Origin: Halieaceae bacterium UBA4452
GTDB taxonomy: Bacteria; Pseudomonadota; Gammaproteobacteria; Pseudomonadales; Halieaceae
Direction: 5' to 3'
Assembly (NCBI GenBank): GCA_002389505.1
Contig: DGPA01000027.1
Span: 34,209 to 98,208, forward strand
DNA: 64,000 nt
The notes beneath the pieces were generated by a model. That model was given only the letters and a program-made list of their open reading frames with translations, was not told the DNA's origin and did no database searches. This document shows, one piece after another, positions 53,701-62,810 of this stretch (positions are counted from its first letter, which is position 1; each line of letters starts with the position of its first letter). A program made the translations under genes and the position numbers.

Positions 53701-53951
53701 TGAACAAAGTCCGAGAGGGGCGACCCCATATTGTTGACCTCATTAAAAATGATGAGGCGAGCCTGATAGTGAATACCACCGAGGGGCGAACGGCCATTCA
53801 AGACTCAGCATCGATTAGGGCGGGCGCTGAGCAACACAATGTTTTTTATACGACGACACTGGCAGCGGCAGAGGCTGTTTGTATGTTGCTAGAGCAAGAG
53901 GCTGACCTCACTGTTCGACGTCTGCAAGACTTACATAAGAGTATTCACTGA
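50733..53951 (+). CDS. carB: Carbamoyl phosphate synthase, large subunit
   Basis: 1072 aa, normal length. Two homologous ATP-grasp halves: the first begins [21 protein letters not shown], the second [22 protein letters not shown] (near 551). Each forms one phosphorylation site, linked by the ammonia tunnel. The C-terminal MGS-like domain ([16 protein letters not shown]) is the allosteric region. It overlaps the greA start by one base. Cytoplasmic. Confidence 0.97.
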   Translation: [1072 protein letters not shown]

Positions 53952-54427
53952 TGAACAAAGTCCCCATGACGGTAGCGGGTGAGCATGCTTTGCGTGCTGA
54001 ACTAGAGCAATTGAAGAAAATTGACCGGCCGCGCATCATAGCCGCGATTGCCGAAGCGCGTGAGCACGGTGATTTAAAGGAAAACGCGGAATACCATGCG
54101 GCGAGAGAGCAGCAGAGTTTTGCCGAAGGTCGTATCAAAGAGATCGAGCACAAGCTATCTAACGCCCAAGTGATCGACATTACCACCATGCAGAATACCG
54201 GTAGGGTTATTTTTGGCGCAACCGTTGACCTGATTAATCTTGACGACGACAGCACCGTGACCTACCGCATCGTTGGCGAGGACGAGGCGGATGTGAAGCA
54301 ACATCGCATTTCAGTCAGCTCACCGATCGTTCGAGCGCTCGTCGGCAAAAGTGAGGGGGACGAAGTCGTGGTAAAAGCACCCAGTGGAGACGTCTGCTAC
54401 GAAATCGCGCGGGTTCAGCATCTGTGA
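53951..54427 (+). CDS. greA: Transcription elongation factor GreA
   Basis: 158 aa. An N-terminal coiled coil carries GDLKENAEYHAAREQQ with the acidic tip (D and E near 41-44), followed by the C-terminal FKBP-like domain (ISVSSPIVRALVGKSEGDEV). It rescues backtracked RNA polymerase by stimulating transcript cleavage. The ATG overlaps the carB stop, so it is co-translated with carAB. It is followed by a Fur site and feoAB. Confidence 0.96.
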   Translation: MNKVPMTVAGEHALRAELEQLKKIDRPRIIAAIAEAREHGDLKENAEYHAAREQQSFAEGRIKEIEHKLSNAQVIDITTMQNTGRVIFGATVDLINLDDDSTVTYRIVGEDEADVKQHRISVSSPIVRALVGKSEGDEVVVKAPSGDVCYEIARVQHL

Positions 54428-54440
54428 GTCAGCAGCCATT

Positions 54441-54459
54441 TGATAATCATTATCATTCT
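54441..54459 (+). promoter_or_regulatory. Fur box upstream of feoA
   Basis: TGATAATCATTATCATTCT lies in the 68-bp gap between greA and feoA, 36 bases before the feoA start. It contains the alternating GATAAT/ATTATC hexamers of the Fur consensus with few mismatches. Iron-bound Fur would repress feoAB from here, independent of the carAB-greA transcript. Confidence 0.85.
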
Positions 54460-54495
54460 TGATAACCTCGCGTCCCTTTACTGTGGACCATAGCG

Positions 54496-54771
54496 ATGAA
54501 ACTGCCCGAACACTGTCGAGCCTTATGGGCATTGCGCGAGGGGGACTCGGGGGTGGTTGAAGGGTTTGGCGACAACATATCTGAGGCCTACCGCATTCGA
54601 TTAATGGAGTTTGGGTTTCATCCCGGAGAGACGGTGAGTTGCCTGCTGACCCCGGGCGTAGGCGCTCCCCATGTTTATCGAGTTAGCAATACAGTATTTT
54701 CCTTAGACGAAGATATTTCAGCCCACGTCTATTTGCGGTTAACAGACAGTACGTCTGGGAGCCCTAGCTAA
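54496..54771 (+). CDS. feoA: Ferrous iron transport protein A
   Basis: 91 aa SH3-like protein with the FeoA pattern: SEAYRIRLMEFGFHPGETV and a C-terminal LDEDISAHVYLRL. It assists the FeoB channel. The last base overlaps the feoB start (TAATG), a tight coupling. No feoC is present after feoB. Confidence 0.88.
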   Translation: MKLPEHCRALWALREGDSGVVEGFGDNISEAYRIRLMEFGFHPGETVSCLLTPGVGAPHVYRVSNTVFSLDEDISAHVYLRLTDSTSGSPS

Positions 54772-56621
54772 TGAATCGCGTTCTACTTATTGGCAGTCCT
54801 AACTCGGGAAAGAGCTCACTGTTTAATCGTCTGACCGGGCTCCACCAACGGGTCGCTAATTACCCGGGTATTACCGTGGATGTATCCGCAGGTCCCCTCG
54901 CCGCCATGCCCGACGTTGAGTTAGTCGACTTTCCTGGGACCTATTCGTTACGTCCCATTTCATCTGAGGAAGCCGTTGCTGTTGAATATTTTCAGCGCTC
55001 GCTAGCGGATCCTCAGGTCCGCCACGTGCTTTGCGTGGTCGATGCAACGCGCCTCGAAAAAAGCCTTTATTTTACCTTGCAAGTGATTCGCGAAAGCCAG
55101 CGACACAATAAAACGGTCACCGTGCTGGCGAATATGACGGACATTATTACCCGCAACGATCTACGTTTCGATGACCAAGGCCTGGCGCTACAGCTAGGTG
55201 CCCCGGTTTGTAGAGTCTCAGCAAAGACCAGTGCTGGCCTGGAGGCGGTTATCGACCGTCTGCGCATGTCGCTGATTTGTGACGATGATGCCACGGGCAA
55301 ATGGGCCGATACCCCCGATGCATTACTGCGTGGTACCGCTCACCAACTGGCTAATCGTTATGGGCCTAAGGGCGATTTATTGGTGCGTCGTCAAACTCGG
55401 TTAGATCGCTTTTTCTTACATACGGTCACTGGGGGAGTGGCATTTTTCGCTATTATGCTGCTACTGTTTCAATCTATTTTTACTTGGTCAGCACCGGTGA
55501 TGGACGCCGTCGAGACGATTATTACGACGGTGGGCATGGCCGTGGTGCCGTTGATAGGCAATCCTATACTGGCAGATTTCACTGCTGATGCGCTGTTTGG
55601 AGGGATTGGCGCCTTTCTGGTCTTTGTGCCGCAGATTTTTGTACTCACGCTCGTTATTGGCATCCTCGAAGACACAGGTTACCTAGCGCGAGCGGCGCTC
55701 ATCTGTCATCGACCACTGAAGCTATTCGGGTTAACCGGAAAAAGTTTTATCCCTATGCTGTCCGGTGTGGCCTGCGCTATTCCAGCTATTTATGCGGCCC
55801 GAGCGGTTGACTCGCCGCGTCAGCGATTGATGACCTATCTCGCCATTCCACTCATGCCCTGTTCAGCGAGGCTGCCGGTTTATGCGTTGTTGATCGCCAC
55901 GTTTATCCCTTCAGGCACCGTGTTTTTTGGGTTGTTGGGCTGGCAGGGAATAGCAATGTTCGCGATCTATTTTTTCGGTATGTTCGTTGCACTACTGGTG
56001 ACGGGCATTGTGAGTCGACTAACGCATAAAGAAGCCGCGGGTGATCTCCCCTTTGTTCTGGAACTGCCGCCTTATCGGACGCCCTCACCTGGACCTATTT
56101 TACGCAACGCGGTCAACCGGAGTCGTCACTTCGTCACTAAAGCGGGCAAGGTCATTTTTATGGTGACGGTAGTGGTCTGGATTTTGGGCTATTTCCCCAA
56201 TCAAGGAGCGAGTCTTGCCGACAGTTGGCTGGGTATTATGGGACGCTTTATCGAGCCGTTATTCCAACCTCTGGGACTTGATTGGCGCTACGGGGTGGCC
56301 ATTTTGAGCTCATTTTTGGCGCGAGAAGTGTTTGTCGGTACGCTGGGGACTATTTTTGGCATTGAGGACGCAGCGGACAATATGCTGCCACTTGTTGATC
56401 AGATTCAGGCCAGTGGTTTGCCGTTGGGCTCAGGCCTTGCGCTGTTGGTATTTTTTGCCATCGCTTTACAGTGTGTCTCTACCGTCGCTATTTTATCCCG
56501 GGAGGCAGGATCTTATAAGGTGGCGCTAAAAATGCTGGGGGGATACCTTGTTATTGCCTACGCGATGGCGGTATTGGTCTTCAACGTGACTGAATTGTTG
56601 GTGCAACTCGGCTCCGCGTAG
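54771..56621 (+). CDS. feoB: Ferrous iron transporter FeoB
   Basis: 616 aa, shorter than the about 770 of E. coli FeoB. The N-terminal G domain shows GSPNSGKSS (G1), DFPGTYSL (G3) and NMTD (G4), followed by a helical spacer and about eight membrane segments. Pore motifs with Cys are SGVACAIPA and MPCSARLPVY. It moves Fe2+ across the inner membrane. Controlled by the Fur box before feoA. It ends 14 bases before the convergent yhbY gene. Confidence 0.93.
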   Translation: MNRVLLIGSPNSGKSSLFNRLTGLHQRVANYPGITVDVSAGPLAAMPDVELVDFPGTYSLRPISSEEAVAVEYFQRSLADPQVRHVLCVVDATRLEKSLYFTLQVIRESQRHNKTVTVLANMTDIITRNDLRFDDQGLALQLGAPVCRVSAKTSAGLEAVIDRLRMSLICDDDATGKWADTPDALLRGTAHQLANRYGPKGDLLVRRQTRLDRFFLHTVTGGVAFFAIMLLLFQSIFTWSAPVMDAVETIITTVGMAVVPLIGNPILADFTADALFGGIGAFLVFVPQIFVLTLVIGILEDTGYLARAALICHRPLKLFGLTGKSFIPMLSGVACAIPAIYAARAVDSPRQRLMTYLAIPLMPCSARLPVYALLIATFIPSGTVFFGLLGWQGIAMFAIYFFGMFVALLVTGIVSRLTHKEAAGDLPFVLELPPYRTPSPGPILRNAVNRSRHFVTKAGKVIFMVTVVVWILGYFPNQGASLADSWLGIMGRFIEPLFQPLGLDWRYGVAILSSFLAREVFVGTLGTIFGIEDAADNMLPLVDQIQASGLPLGSGLALLVFFAIALQCVSTVAILSREAGSYKVALKMLGGYLVIAYAMAVLVFNVTELLVQLGSA

Positions 56622-56635
56622 GCCCAGCGAGTTCG

Positions 56636-56962
56636 CTAACGCAGTTTTTGAAGGTTGGATTTACGGGGATCGGGCTGGCTGCTTCGTCGCAGCAGTGTCG
56701 CCGTGTTGCCAATCCGCTGCACCAACGTCGCACGAGCGCTAGGGCACAATTGTGCGATTAGCGCATCGCGCAGGGCTCGATCGCCCATCACCACTTTGAT
56801 TTTAATCAGCTCATGGTCGTTCAAGGCACGGTCAATTTCAGCAAGGACGCTGTCACTCAAGCCATTGCCAGCGATAGTGACTATGGGTTGTAGTTTATGG
56901 GCTAGGGCGCGGTATTGCTTGAGTTGGGCGTTGGTCAACTTTATGGCGTTATCGTTTGTCAT
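56636..56962 (-). CDS. yhbY: YhbY-family ribosome-assembly RNA-binding protein
   Basis: 108 aa CRM-domain protein: LTNAQLKQYRALAHKLQPIV, the GNGL loop in place of the usual GxxG, and RIGNTATLLRRS near the C-terminus. E. coli YhbY binds the 50S precursor. It is divergent from rlmE, as in E. coli and Pseudomonas. Confidence 0.92.
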   Translation of the reverse strand: MTNDNAIKLTNAQLKQYRALAHKLQPIVTIAGNGLSDSVLAEIDRALNDHELIKIKVVMGDRALRDALIAQLCPSARATLVQRIGNTATLLRRSSQPDPRKSNLQKLR

Positions 56963-57024
56963 TGGCTTAATCAGTACACTGGGAGTGTTAGTTTACGCTA
57001 CCTCAGCCACTCGAGTCTTATGTC

Positions 57025-57651
57025 ATGGCGAAAAAAAAATCATCGAGCCGCGCATGGTTAAAAGAGCACCATGATGATGTGTATGTGCAACGTGCGCAAA
57101 AAGAGGGCTATCGGTCCCGAGCTTGCTATAAACTGCTAGAACTCAATGAGCGTGACAGATTGATTAAGCCGCGCATGACGGTACTCGACTTAGGTAGCGC
57201 CCCCGGTGGTTGGTCACAAGTAGCTACGGGGTTAGTGGGTCATCATGGTCGGGTGCTGGCCAGTGATATCTTGCCTATGGACAGCCTCGCCGGTGTTGAG
57301 TTTGTACAGGGAGATTTTATGGAAGAATCAGTGTTCGACGCGCTTCTGTCTTGCATTGGCGGCGAACCTGTTCATGTGGTGTTATCCGACATGGCACCGA
57401 ATATGAGCGGAGTGACGGCGGTCGATCAACCGCGTTCGATGTTCTTGGTTGAACTGGCTCTCGATCTCGCCGTACGCGTGTTGGCGCCCGGTGGCACCTT
57501 TGTTGCTAAGGTATTTCATGGCGAAGGGTTTGAAGCGGTAATGGCCGGAACCCGGCCCCATTTCACCAAGGTATTGACCCGAAAGCCGGATGCTTCCCGG
57601 CCCCGCTCGCGGGAAGTCTATTTAGTGGCGTCAGGTTTTAAAGGGGCCTGA
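57025..57651 (+). CDS. rlmE: 23S rRNA 2'-O-ribose methyltransferase E
   Basis: 208 aa SAM-dependent methyltransferase modifying U2552 of 23S rRNA (FtsJ/RrmJ). The SAM motif is LDLGSAPGGWSQVA; the K-D-K-E catalytic set can be seen as RACYKLLE, LSDMAPN, VAKVFHG and SREVYLV. Divergent from yhbY with a 62-bp gap, followed by ftsH. Confidence 0.95.
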   Translation: MAKKKSSSRAWLKEHHDDVYVQRAQKEGYRSRACYKLLELNERDRLIKPRMTVLDLGSAPGGWSQVATGLVGHHGRVLASDILPMDSLAGVEFVQGDFMEESVFDALLSCIGGEPVHVVLSDMAPNMSGVTAVDQPRSMFLVELALDLAVRVLAPGGTFVAKVFHGEGFEAVMAGTRPHFTKVLTRKPDASRPRSREVYLVASGFKGA

Positions 57652-57825
57652 TGAATCCCGAAAAGTCACTAAAATCCCGTAAAGTTGCCGCCGGCCATTG
57701 AAAATGATGATCCAAGGGCACACATAGGGGTGTAAGACATAACATCGAGGGCATGGCGTCTGCTCTCAAGCGCGTTATACTGTTTGAGCCGCAGCGAATT
57801 TAGCGGCGCCCAAGAGGGAACTATT

Positions 57826-59751
57826 GTGAACAATATGGCAAAAAATCTTCTGCTCTGGCTGGTCATCGCCGCCGTCCTGCTGTCTATATTTAACAATTTC
57901 AACATGCAGGGTGAGACGGAACAGGTAGGTTATTCAGATTTCATTCAAGAAGTGCAAAATGATCGAGTGCGCAGAGTCGTGGTCGACGGACTGACGATCT
58001 CAGCGGAGCGCTTCGATGGCTCTGACTTTGAGACTATCAGGCCTATGGTGGAAGACCCCAAGCTCATGGATGACCTTCTGACTCATGAGGTGGAGGTAGA
58101 GGGCCGTAAGCCTGAGCAGCAGAGTGTCTGGACCCAACTGCTGGTTGCCAGTTTCCCCATTCTTATTATTATTGCTGTGTTCATGTTTTTCATGCGCCAG
58201 ATGCAAGGTGGTGGTGGTGGGCGAGGTGGACCCATGAGCTTTGGTAAAAGCAAAGCCAAGCTGTTGGGCGAAGACCAAATCACGACGACATTTGCCGATG
58301 TTGCGGGTGTAGAAGAAGCCAAAGAGGAAGTACAGGAACTCGTGGAGTTTTTACGAGACCCCAGTCGCTTCCAGAAGCTCGGCGGAAAAATACCACGTGG
58401 CGTCCTCATGGTCGGACAGCCCGGAACCGGTAAAACCTTGCTGGCAAAGGCTATTGCAGGCGAAGCCAAAGTGCCGTTCTTTTCGATTTCAGGCTCCGAT
58501 TTTGTGGAAATGTTCGTCGGTGTTGGCGCCTCGAGAGTGCGTGACATGTTCGAGCAAGCCAAGAAACAGTCCCCGTGTATCATTTTTATTGATGAGATTG
58601 ACGCAGTCGGTCGCCATCGAGGTGCCGGCCTGGGGGGGGGGCACGACGAGCGAGAGCAGACCCTGAATCAGTTGCTGGTGGAAATGGATGGTTTTGAGGG
58701 TAATGAAGGGGTCATCGTTATTGCTGCTACTAACCGACCCGACGTCTTGGATCCAGCACTACTGCGTCCGGGCCGTTTTGATCGCCAAGTGGTAGTCGGC
58801 TTGCCTGATATACGCGGTCGAGAACAAATTCTTAAAGTTCATATGCGCAAAGTACCTTTGGGTGAAGATGTAGACCCCTCCCAAATAGCTCGTGGAACCC
58901 CTGGTTTTTCCGGCGCCGATTTAGCTAACTTAGTCAATGAAGCGGCATTGTTTGCTGCCCGCTCAGGCGGCCGTGTGGTCAACATGCAGCAGTTTGAGCT
59001 CGCCAAAGATAAAATCATGATGGGTGCTGAGCGGCGCTCAATGGTGATGTCTGAATCTGAGAAGCTCAATACCGCTTTCCACGAAGCGGGTCACGCCATT
59101 GTCGGCCGCTTAGTGCCAGAGCACGATCCCGTCTATAAAGTATCCATCATTCCCCGTGGGCGCGCTTTGGGTGTCACCATGTTCCTCCCCGAGGAGGATC
59201 GCTACAGCCATAGCCGTCGCCAGATCGTCAGCCAGATCACCAGTTTGTTTGGTGGTCGAGTCGCAGAAGAAATGACCCTTGGACCAGACGGGATAACAAC
59301 GGGTGCGTCAAACGATATTCAGCGTGCGACTGAAATGGCCCGCAATATGGTGACCAAATGGGGACTGTCACAAACCATGGGGCCGCTGATGTACGACGAG
59401 GGCGCGGAGGAGGTTTTCCTTGGTCGGTCTGCTTCTCAGCACGCTAAAACCATTTCTGACGATACCGCCCGTGCGATAGATCAAGAAGTGCGTAAAATCA
59501 TTGATGAGTGTTATTCCGAGGCACACCGTTTACTCGAGGAAAATCGCGACAAGCTCGATCTTATGGCTGAGGCGTTGATGCATTTCGAAACCATTGACGC
59601 CGGACAAATTGACCAAATTATGCAGGGCAAGGCACCTAGCCCCCCCGCAGATTGGAGTGACGATAAACCGGGTGGGTCAAATGACGGAGGGCAAGTGCCC
59701 AGTAGTGACGAAGCAGTCGGTCCCATTGGCGACCCTGCGAGCGAGCACTGA
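57826..59751 (+). CDS. ftsH: ATP-dependent zinc metalloprotease FtsH
   Basis: 641 aa membrane-anchored AAA+ protease that degrades LpxC, RpoH and damaged membrane proteins. It has two N-terminal membrane helices (near 7-24 and 106-123), Walker A GQPGTGKT (near 197), Walker B IIFIDEID, the second region of homology ATNRPDVLDPALLRPGRFDRQ, and the zinc site HEAGH (near 419). I chose the GTG at 57826, giving MNNMAKNLLLWL like E. coli MSDMAKNL, with AGAGGGAA five bases before. An earlier in-frame ATG lacks a ribosome site. Confidence 0.96.
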   Translation: MNNMAKNLLLWLVIAAVLLSIFNNFNMQGETEQVGYSDFIQEVQNDRVRRVVVDGLTISAERFDGSDFETIRPMVEDPKLMDDLLTHEVEVEGRKPEQQSVWTQLLVASFPILIIIAVFMFFMRQMQGGGGGRGGPMSFGKSKAKLLGEDQITTTFADVAGVEEAKEEVQELVEFLRDPSRFQKLGGKIPRGVLMVGQPGTGKTLLAKAIAGEAKVPFFSISGSDFVEMFVGVGASRVRDMFEQAKKQSPCIIFIDEIDAVGRHRGAGLGGGHDEREQTLNQLLVEMDGFEGNEGVIVIAATNRPDVLDPALLRPGRFDRQVVVGLPDIRGREQILKVHMRKVPLGEDVDPSQIARGTPGFSGADLANLVNEAALFAARSGGRVVNMQQFELAKDKIMMGAERRSMVMSESEKLNTAFHEAGHAIVGRLVPEHDPVYKVSIIPRGRALGVTMFLPEEDRYSHSRRQIVSQITSLFGGRVAEEMTLGPDGITTGASNDIQRATEMARNMVTKWGLSQTMGPLMYDEGAEEVFLGRSASQHAKTISDDTARAIDQEVRKIIDECYSEAHRLLEENRDKLDLMAEALMHFETIDAGQIDQIMQGKAPSPPADWSDDKPGGSNDGGQVPSSDEAVGPIGDPASEH

Positions 59752-59768
59752 TCTCTGATTCTGTTATT

Positions 59769-60641
59769 GTGCCTGAGGAGTCCATCACTGGCGCCGTCTT
59801 AGATTGTGCCGGGCGATCCTTAGACTTAGGTTCGCCTCGCGTGATGGGCGTCCTCAATATTACCCCTGACTCCTTTTCCGATGGCGGCCAACTGTTTCGC
59901 CATGAGGGCATAGATCAGGAGGCTTTGTGCCGTCGTGCTGATGCCATGGTGAGTGCCGGGGCTGCCGTGCTGGATATTGGTGGTGAGTCAACTCGACCCG
60001 GTGCAGCGGCAGTGAGTGAGCAACAGGAGCTCGATCGGGTTCTCGGTGCACTAACGATGCTGCGCCCGAGGTTCGACGTGGTGATATCCCTCGATACCAG
60101 CTCGCCATCGGTCATGGACGCTGGAGCGGCAGCGGGTGCCAACATGATCAACGACGTCCGTGCCCTCACTCGCCCCGGCGCGCTAGCGGCAGCCGCGGCC
60201 AGTGGATTACCGGTGTGTTTGATGCACATGCAGGGACAGCCCCATAGCATGCAGAGTCACCCCGAGTACGACGACGTGGTGAACGCGGTGCGAACATTCT
60301 TTATGCAACGGGTCGATGCCTGTCATGCGGTGGGTATTGATGACCCGCGAATCATTCTGGATCCGGGGTTTGGTTTTGGTAAAACCGTTGATCATAACTA
60401 CCAGCTATTGGCCGAACTGCCCAGATTGGCCGCATTGGGGTACCCAGTGCTGGTCGGACTGTCCCGCAAGTCTATGGTTGCTGCTATTTTAGATCGTTCG
60501 ATGGAGCAGCGACTGCCCGCAAGTCTTGGTCTTGCGGTCATCGCCGCCCTCAAGGGTGCGCGTCTAATTCGTGTCCATGATGTTGCCGAGACCTTTGATG
60601 CGCTGGCGATGGTGGATGCGATGGAGCAACGACAATCGTGA
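59769..60641 (+). CDS. folP: Dihydropteroate synthase
   Basis: 290 aa TIM-barrel enzyme joining dihydropterin pyrophosphate with p-aminobenzoate, the sulfonamide target. Motifs are RVMGVLNITPDSFSDGG, LDIGGESTRPGAA, and ILDPGFGFGKTVDHNYQLLA. The start is GTG; its ribosome site is weak. It overlaps glmM by four bases (GTGA). Confidence 0.94.
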   Translation: MPEESITGAVLDCAGRSLDLGSPRVMGVLNITPDSFSDGGQLFRHEGIDQEALCRRADAMVSAGAAVLDIGGESTRPGAAAVSEQQELDRVLGALTMLRPRFDVVISLDTSSPSVMDAGAAAGANMINDVRALTRPGALAAAAASGLPVCLMHMQGQPHSMQSHPEYDDVVNAVRTFFMQRVDACHAVGIDDPRIILDPGFGFGKTVDHNYQLLAELPRLAALGYPVLVGLSRKSMVAAILDRSMEQRLPASLGLAVIAALKGARLIRVHDVAETFDALAMVDAMEQRQS

Positions 60642-61984
60642 AAAAACAATATTTTGGCACTGATGGCATCCGTGGTCGCGTTGGTGAGCGGCCCATAACA
60701 CCCGACTTTATGCTCAAGCTGGGCTGGGCCGCTGGGCGCGTCTTCGGAGAGAGGTGGGGTTCCCAGCCTACGGTGGTTATTGGTAAAGACACGCGAGTGT
60801 CGGGCTACATGTTTGAGTCAGCTTTGGAGGCAGGACTGGTGGCGGCGGGGGCCAATGTAAAATTACTGGGTCCCATGCCCACACCAGCGGTAGCATTGAT
60901 GACTCGCACGCAGAATGCAGCAGCCGGAATTGTCATTAGTGCCTCTCATAACCCTTTTTTTGACAATGGGGTGAAGTTCTTCTGTGATCAGGGCGCTAAA
61001 TTGCCCGACGAGACTGAGCTGGCGATTGAGGAGGCCATTAATGCCCCGCTGGTCACCGCAGATTCGGAGCAGCTGGGAAAGGCCACTCGGGTGGGCGACG
61101 CTGCGGGCCGTTACATAGAGTTTTGTAAGGCGACATTTGGCGAGGAGCGTTCCCTGCGCGGTGTGAAGCTGGTCATAGACTGCGCCCATGGCGCGACCTA
61201 TCACGTTGCGCCGCTGGTATTTAGTGAGCTCGGTGCAGAGACCGATGTTATTGCAGCGAGTCCAGACGGTTACAACATCAACGCTAACGTGGGCTCTACC
61301 GCTACTGATGCATTGTCTGAGCGCGTAAGAGCCTTGCAGGCCGATGTCGGTATTGCCTTTGATGGCGACGGCGATCGCGTCATATTTGTTGATCATCAGG
61401 GGGAAAGGATAGACGGCGACCAATTGTTGTATATCTTGGCCATGCACCGAATGGCGATGGGTCGAGCTGATGCAGGCGTCGTGGGTACGCTGATGTCAAA
61501 TATGGGATTAGAACTGGCACTCGCGGAACAAGGCATACAGTTAGAGCGGGCAAACGTTGGCGATCGTCATGTGCGAGAGCTGATGCGGCAGCAGGGCTGG
61601 CACTTAGGTGGCGAGTCCTCGGGGCATTTGATTTGTAGCGATGTCACCACCACTGGCGATGGTATTGTTTCCGCCCTACAAGTACTGGCGGCAATGATCG
61701 ACGCGCAAGCCTCGCTTCAAGATTTACTGACTGGAATGGTGAAGTTGCCTCAGGTCTTAATCAATGTGCCAGTGGATGACGGAATAGATTTGAACAGCGC
61801 CGTGATTACGTCGGTGAGCAATGAAGTGACGCGCACATTGCAGGGGCGGGGTCGACTACTGCTCCGACCGTCTGGGACTGAGCCAGTCATGCGCGTCATG
61901 GTAGAGGGCGAAGACCCCGTAGAAATTCAAGCACATGCCCAACGGTTGGCTGATGTGCTAGTGTTGGCTGCATCACTCAATTAA
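60638..61984 (+). CDS. glmM: Phosphoglucosamine mutase
   Basis: 448 aa. It converts glucosamine-6-phosphate to glucosamine-1-phosphate for cell-wall and LPS synthesis. The phosphoserine loop is VISASHNPFFDNG (near 100), the metal loop AFDGDGDRVIFVD, the sugar loop GGESSGHLI, and the phosphate loop RPSGTEPVMRVMVEG. GTG start overlapping folP. Confidence 0.96.
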   Translation: MKKQYFGTDGIRGRVGERPITPDFMLKLGWAAGRVFGERWGSQPTVVIGKDTRVSGYMFESALEAGLVAAGANVKLLGPMPTPAVALMTRTQNAAAGIVISASHNPFFDNGVKFFCDQGAKLPDETELAIEEAINAPLVTADSEQLGKATRVGDAAGRYIEFCKATFGEERSLRGVKLVIDCAHGATYHVAPLVFSELGAETDVIAASPDGYNINANVGSTATDALSERVRALQADVGIAFDGDGDRVIFVDHQGERIDGDQLLYILAMHRMAMGRADAGVVGTLMSNMGLELALAEQGIQLERANVGDRHVRELMRQQGWHLGGESSGHLICSDVTTTGDGIVSALQVLAAMIDAQASLQDLLTGMVKLPQVLINVPVDDGIDLNSAVITSVSNEVTRTLQGRGRLLLRPSGTEPVMRVMVEGEDPVEIQAHAQRLADVLVLAASLN

Positions 61985-62063
61985 TGCATCGCGTTGGATT
62001 TGCCGCTTGCGGCTCATCGATCCATTGGTTAGACTCGCGCGCCTGATTTGGGGAGACTTTGGC

Positions 62064-62810
62064 ATGAGCACATTGGTCATCGCCAACTGGAAAATGAACG
62101 GCGCAGTCGCATCGGTGGAGGCATTTGCGCAGGCGTGGGCGGGCGTCGCTAACCCTGAGAAGGTCAGCGTCGTCATTTGTCCGTCTTTTGCTCACCTGTC
62201 ATTAGTACGAGAAGCCATGCCACGGTGGGTGCAGTTGGGTGCCCAAGATTGTTCAGAACGAACGTCGGGTGCATTCACCGGCGACGTGTCGGCTACTATG
62301 CTCAGCGACTTGGGTTGCCAGTGGGTCATTGTCGGCCACTCTGAACGGCGAGCGTGCCACAGCGAAACGGATTCGCAAGTGGCACAGAAAGCGCAGCGTG
62401 CGCAACAAGCGGGTTTGCAGGTCGCGGTATGTGTGGGTGAGCAGCTGTGGCAGCGTGAAACGAGTGAGCACCATCAGGTGGTGGCTGCGCAATTAGCAGG
62501 ATCCCTTGAGGGGGTGAGTCCCGAGGGGTTAGCCATTGCCTATGAACCGATTTGGGCGATAGGCACGGGGCATGCTGCGTCTACACAGCAAGCGGAAGAC
62601 ATGCATGGTCAAATAAGACATTGTTTGGCGGGGCACTACGGCGAAGCTGCGGAGTCGATTAAAGTGATTTACGGTGGTAGCGTTAAGCCAGCGACAGCCA
62701 GAGCGCTTTTTGCGAGTGAGACAATTGATGGAGCGCTGGTCGGTGGCGCGTCTCTTGAGGCAGATAGCTTTGCAGAGATCGCTCGAGCGGGTACTTTCGG
62801 GAGGAAGTAA
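62064..62810 (+). CDS. tpiA: Triosephosphate isomerase
   Basis: 248 aa glycolytic enzyme interconverting dihydroxyacetone phosphate and glyceraldehyde-3-phosphate. Substrate-binding ANWKMNG, electrophile His in WVIVGHSERR, catalytic Glu in AIAYEPIWAIGTG, and YGGSVKP are all present. The ATG follows TTGGGGAGACTTTGGC; the frame upstream is not TPI-like. It overlaps secG by one base. Confidence 0.96.
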   Translation: MSTLVIANWKMNGAVASVEAFAQAWAGVANPEKVSVVICPSFAHLSLVREAMPRWVQLGAQDCSERTSGAFTGDVSATMLSDLGCQWVIVGHSERRACHSETDSQVAQKAQRAQQAGLQVAVCVGEQLWQRETSEHHQVVAAQLAGSLEGVSPEGLAIAYEPIWAIGTGHAASTQQAEDMHGQIRHCLAGHYGEAAESIKVIYGGSVKPATARALFASETIDGALVGGASLEADSFAEIARAGTFGRK

